From: UBA1757 sp045627385
Lineage (GTDB): Bacteria > Bacteroidota > Bacteroidia > Bacteroidales > UBA1402
NCBI GenBank assembly: GCA_045627385.1
Contig: JAZQNO010000023.1
Coordinates: 62,001 to 126,000 of the forward strand
Length of the DNA stretch: 64,000 nt
Reading direction: 5' to 3'
The notes under the pieces are model-generated. The model saw nothing but the letters and a program-made list of their open reading frames with translations. It did no database searches and was not told the DNA's origin. Each line of letters begins with the position of its first letter. The stretch's first letter is position 1. Of the stretch, positions 61,396-64,000 are shown piece by piece. The position numbers were made by a program, and so were the translations under genes.

Positions 61396-64000
61396 TTAGA
61401 TTTTATCCACTTTGATGTTCAGACTGAAGTCATCCATATCGAGCGGAGTGCCTTCGAGACCTTCCACCAGATCGATGCGGTCGGCCAGCACCTGCGAAGC
61501 GATGTAGTCCTTCCACGACAGCACAGCCTCGTCGGTGTTGGGATGAGACTGGAGCGCCACACAGATGCGGTCGGTTATCTCGAATCCCTGCGACTTGCGC
61601 AGATTCTGAATGCGGTTGACCAGTTCGCGGGCAATGCCCTCCCGACGGAGCTCCTCCGAAATCTCCACTTCGAGGGCGACCGTCAGACGGCCCTCGTTGG
61701 CCACCAGCCAGCCGGGAATGTCTTCCGAGAAGAATTCCACATCGCCGGCCTCCACCAGAATCGTCTGACCTTCCAGGCTCATTTCATATTGTCCGCTGGC
61801 CTCGAAAGCGAAGATGCTCTCCTGATCGAGATTCTTCAGCGATTCGGCCACCTGCTTCATCAGTTTGCCACACTTCGGGCCAAGCTTCTTGAAATCGGGT
61901 TTGATGCGTTTCACCAGTATGCCGGCCGCATTCTCCACAATACGCATCTCCTTGACATTCACCTCGGTGAGAATGAGATTGCGAACAGCGTCGATAGCTT
62001 CCTGCTGTTCCTGGCTGAGCTGCGGGATGATGATGGCCTGCAGCGGCTGGCGCACCTTTATGTTGACTTTCTTGCGCAGAGCCAGCACCATGGACGTGAT
62101 CTGCTGGGCCATCTGCATGCGGGCGTTCAGCTTTTCGTCGATGATGGAGACATCGGCCACCGGATAGAGCGACAGATGCACCGATTCGCTCTTGTCGCGG
62201 CCGGTAGCGGCATTCAGGTCGAGGAACAGACGGTCGGCATAGAAAGGAGCGATGGGCGCCATCAGGCGGGCCACCGTTTCCAGACAAGTGTACAAGGTCT
62301 GATAGGCCGACAGTTTGTCTTTGGAGAACTCGCCGCCCCAGAAACGCTTGCGGTTGAGGCGCACATACCAGTTGCTGAGGTTTTCGGTGACGAATTCCGA
62401 AATGGCACGACCGGCCTTGGTGGCCTCGTAGTCGGCATAGGCGGCATCGGTCTCGAGGATGAGGTCGTTGAGAAGCGACAGAATCCAGCGGTCGATTTCG
62501 GGACGTTCGGCCACAGGCACTTCGGGCTCCTGGCCGGTAAATCCGTCCACATTGGCATAGAGGGCGAAGAAGGAATACGTGTTGTAGAGCGTTCCGAAGA
62601 ACTTGCGGCGCACTTCTTCCACGCCTTCCGTATCGAAACGCAGATTGTCCCAGGGAGAGGCGTTGGTGATCATGTACCAGCGCAGCGGATCGCTGCCATA
62701 CTTTTCGATGGCGCCGAAAGGATCGACCGCATTGCCCAGACGTTTCGACATCTTCATGCCGTTCTTGTCGAGCACCAGGCCGTTGGAAATCACATTCTTG
62801 TAGGCCACCGAACCGAAAATCATCACAGCCAGCGCATGCAGCGTGTAGAACCATCCGCGGGTCTGGTCCACTCCTTCGGCGATGAAGTCGGCCGGATAGA
62901 TCTGGCGGCTGTCGAAAGCCTCCTTGTTTTCGAAAGGATAATGGATCTGGGCATAAGGCATGGCACCGCTGTCGAACCACACGTCGATGAGGTCGGTCTC
63001 GCGCTTCATGGGCTTGCCGCTCGGGCTCACCAGGACAATGTCGTCCACATAGGGACGGTGCAGGTCGATGCGCTCGTAGTTTTCCTTGCTCATCACACTC
63101 GGCACAAAACCCTTTTCCTTGTAAGGATTGGCCTTCATGAAACCGGCTTTCACCGACTTTTCGATTTCGTTGTAAAGTTCTTCCACGCTACCGATGCAGA
63201 GCTCCTCGCGAGTGTCGCGGTTGCGCCAGACAGGCAGCGGAGTGCCCCAGTAGCGGCTGCGGCTGAGGTTCCAGTCGTTGAGGTTCTCCAGCCATTTGCC
63301 GAAACGGCCGCTTCCCGTCCATTCGGGTTTCCAGTTGATGGTCCTGTTCAGTTCCACCATCTGGTCGCGGCAGGCAGTGGCACGGATGAACCAGCTGTCG
63401 AGCGGGTAATAGAGCACCGGCTTGTCGGTACGCCAGCAATGGGGATAATCGTGTTCGTGCTTCTCTATTCTGAAAGCCGTTCCCTGACGCTTCATCTCCA
63501 GACAGATGACAATGTTCAAATCGTCGTCCTTGGCAGCGGCGGCTTCGTCGTACTTACCACCCTGATTGTATTTGGGGCTGTAGGCGTTCTTCACAAAATC
63601 GCCGGCATGCAAGGCATAGGCTTCCGCATTGACACAGGTCTCCACGAATGTGCTGTCGCAGTCGTCCAGAAGATAATATTTGCCGGTCATGTCCACCATC
63701 GGACGCGTTTCCGACAGCTGATTGATCATAAACAGCGAAGGAATGCCGGCGGGTTTGGCCACCTTGGCATCGTCGGCACCCGAAGTGGGAGCGATATGTA
63801 CAATGCCCGTACCGTCTTCCGTTGTCACATAATCGCCGGGAATCACACGGAAGGCCTCTTCCGAGAGTTCCACAAAACGGTCCTGACCGCAGACGAACAC
63901 TTTGTCGGTGTGGACAGAGGCATACCGTTTCACATAATCGGCGGCATTCTCGTCGAGCTTTTCCAGAGGCTTTACCCAGGGCATCAGCTGACGGTAATGC
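61396..64000 (-). CDS. ileS: Isoleucine-tRNA ligase (N-terminal part beyond the right edge)
   Basis: About 868 codons are present and the frame stays open at the right edge. Class I synthetase: the editing domain (DYVTTEDGTGIVHIAPTSG), the catalytic part with WNLSRSRYWGTPLPVW, KMSKR signature (NGMKMSKRLGN), the anticodon-binding domain and a C-terminal extension. The HIGH motif lies outside the window. The ATG at 63984 is internal, since reading continues upstream as HYRQL. First gene of the ileS, DksA-like, lspA, DUF4296 operon. Confidence 0.97.
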   Translation of the reverse strand, partial: HYRQLMPWVKPLEKLDENAADYVKRYASVHTDKVFVCGQDRFVELSEEAFRVIPGDYVTTEDGTGIVHIAPTSGADDAKVAKPAGIPSLFMINQLSETRPMVDMTGKYYLLDDCDSTFVETCVNAEAYALHAGDFVKNAYSPKYNQGGKYDEAAAAKDDDLNIVICLEMKRQGTAFRIEKHEHDYPHCWRTDKPVLYYPLDSWFIRATACRDQMVELNRTINWKPEWTGSGRFGKWLENLNDWNLSRSRYWGTPLPVWRNRDTREELCIGSVEELYNEIEKSVKAGFMKANPYKEKGFVPSVMSKENYERIDLHRPYVDDIVLVSPSGKPMKRETDLIDVWFDSGAMPYAQIHYPFENKEAFDSRQIYPADFIAEGVDQTRGWFYTLHALAVMIFGSVAYKNVISNGLVLDKNGMKMSKRLGNAVDPFGAIEKYGSDPLRWYMITNASPWDNLRFDTEGVEEVRRKFFGTLYNTYSFFALYANVDGFTGQEPEVPVAERPEIDRWILSLLNDLILETDAAYADYEATKAGRAISEFVTENLSNWYVRLNRKRFWGGEFSKDKLSAYQTLYTCLETVARLMAPIAPFYADRLFLDLNAATGRDKSESVHLSLYPVADVSIIDEKLNARMQMAQQITSMVLALRKKVNIKVRQPLQAIIIPQLSQEQQEAIDAVRNLILTEVNVKEMRIVENAAGILVKRIKPDFKKLGPKCGKLMKQVAESLKNLDQESIFAFEASGQYEMSLEGQTILVEAGDVEFFSEDIPGWLVANEGRLTVALEVEISEELRREGIARELVNRIQNLRKSQGFEITDRICVALQSHPNTDEAVLSWKDYIASQVLADRIDLVEGLEGTPLDMDDFSLNIKVDKI

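Noticed and set aside
1..64000. Mobile elements, prophage, SusC/SusD locus, toxin-antitoxin or defence genes
   Set aside because: I looked for integrases, transposases, TonB-dependent receptors of the SusC type, restriction enzymes and phage genes and found none.

Overview
The window comes from a GC-rich member of the order Bacteroidales (phylum Bacteroidota). The evidence is a hybrid two-component regulator with a Y_Y_Y-type periplasmic sensor, Bacteroidales-style lipoproteins, promoters of the form TTTG-N19-TAnnTTTG, single-chain PurL, IspG of the long insert-containing type, the ileS/DksA-like/lspA/DUF4296 cluster, and a TamL-like outer-membrane lipoprotein. The family cannot be fixed from sequence alone. 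I see no prophage, insertion sequence, integrase, CRISPR array, rRNA operon or SusC/SusD pair, so this looks like core chromosome with a few lineage-specific genes.

Layout. 1-6.75 kb: a surface lipoprotein that joins a GH127 glycosidase to an M64 metallopeptidase, divergent from a hybrid two-component regulator whose histidine-kinase core looks degenerate. 6.9-10.6 kb: purL. 10.6-24.3 kb: nine minus-strand genes with gaps of 48 bp or less (BASS transporter, purB, rluB-like, asnS, a small secreted protein, a 1447-residue secreted beta-helix-like protein, aldo-keto reductase, rnz, GHL10-like hydrolase), led by a good promoter. 24.3-25.8 kb: Fe-S aldo-keto reductase and tRNA-Val with its own promoter and terminator. 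25.8-32.1 kb: MsbA-like exporter, exported nitroreductase, coiled-coil secreted protein, short-chain dehydrogenase, and two low-complexity lipoproteins (collagen-like; Ser/Thr/Arg-rich).

32.2-41.1 kb: menaquinone methyltransferase, then a six-gene minus-strand unit from one promoter: HAD-RibF fusion, C26-M19 peptidase fusion, glutaminyl-cyclase-like M28 lipoprotein, RNase HII, CE15 esterase and a beta-barrel protein. A tRNA with a CAT anticodon lies divergent from it. 41.1-48 kb: a MacAB/TolC-type exporter (ATPase, two permeases, adaptor, outer-membrane factor), YccF and an FKBP lipoprotein. 48.2-54 kb (plus): nucleoside kinase, rpoN, gcvH, purE, ispG. 54-58.8 kb: an ABC-2 exporter pair and a TamL-like protein. 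58.9-64 kb: TrmH-like methyltransferase and the ileS cluster, with ileS running off the right edge.

The unusual content is domain architecture, not new gene families: three uncommon fusions, a probable pseudokinase regulator beside one of them, and several repeat-built disordered proteins. The best candidate for an undescribed system is the divergent pair at 8-6751, a surface glycosidase-protease and its regulator. Adjacent convergent genes often have almost no space between them or overlap at their 3' ends.
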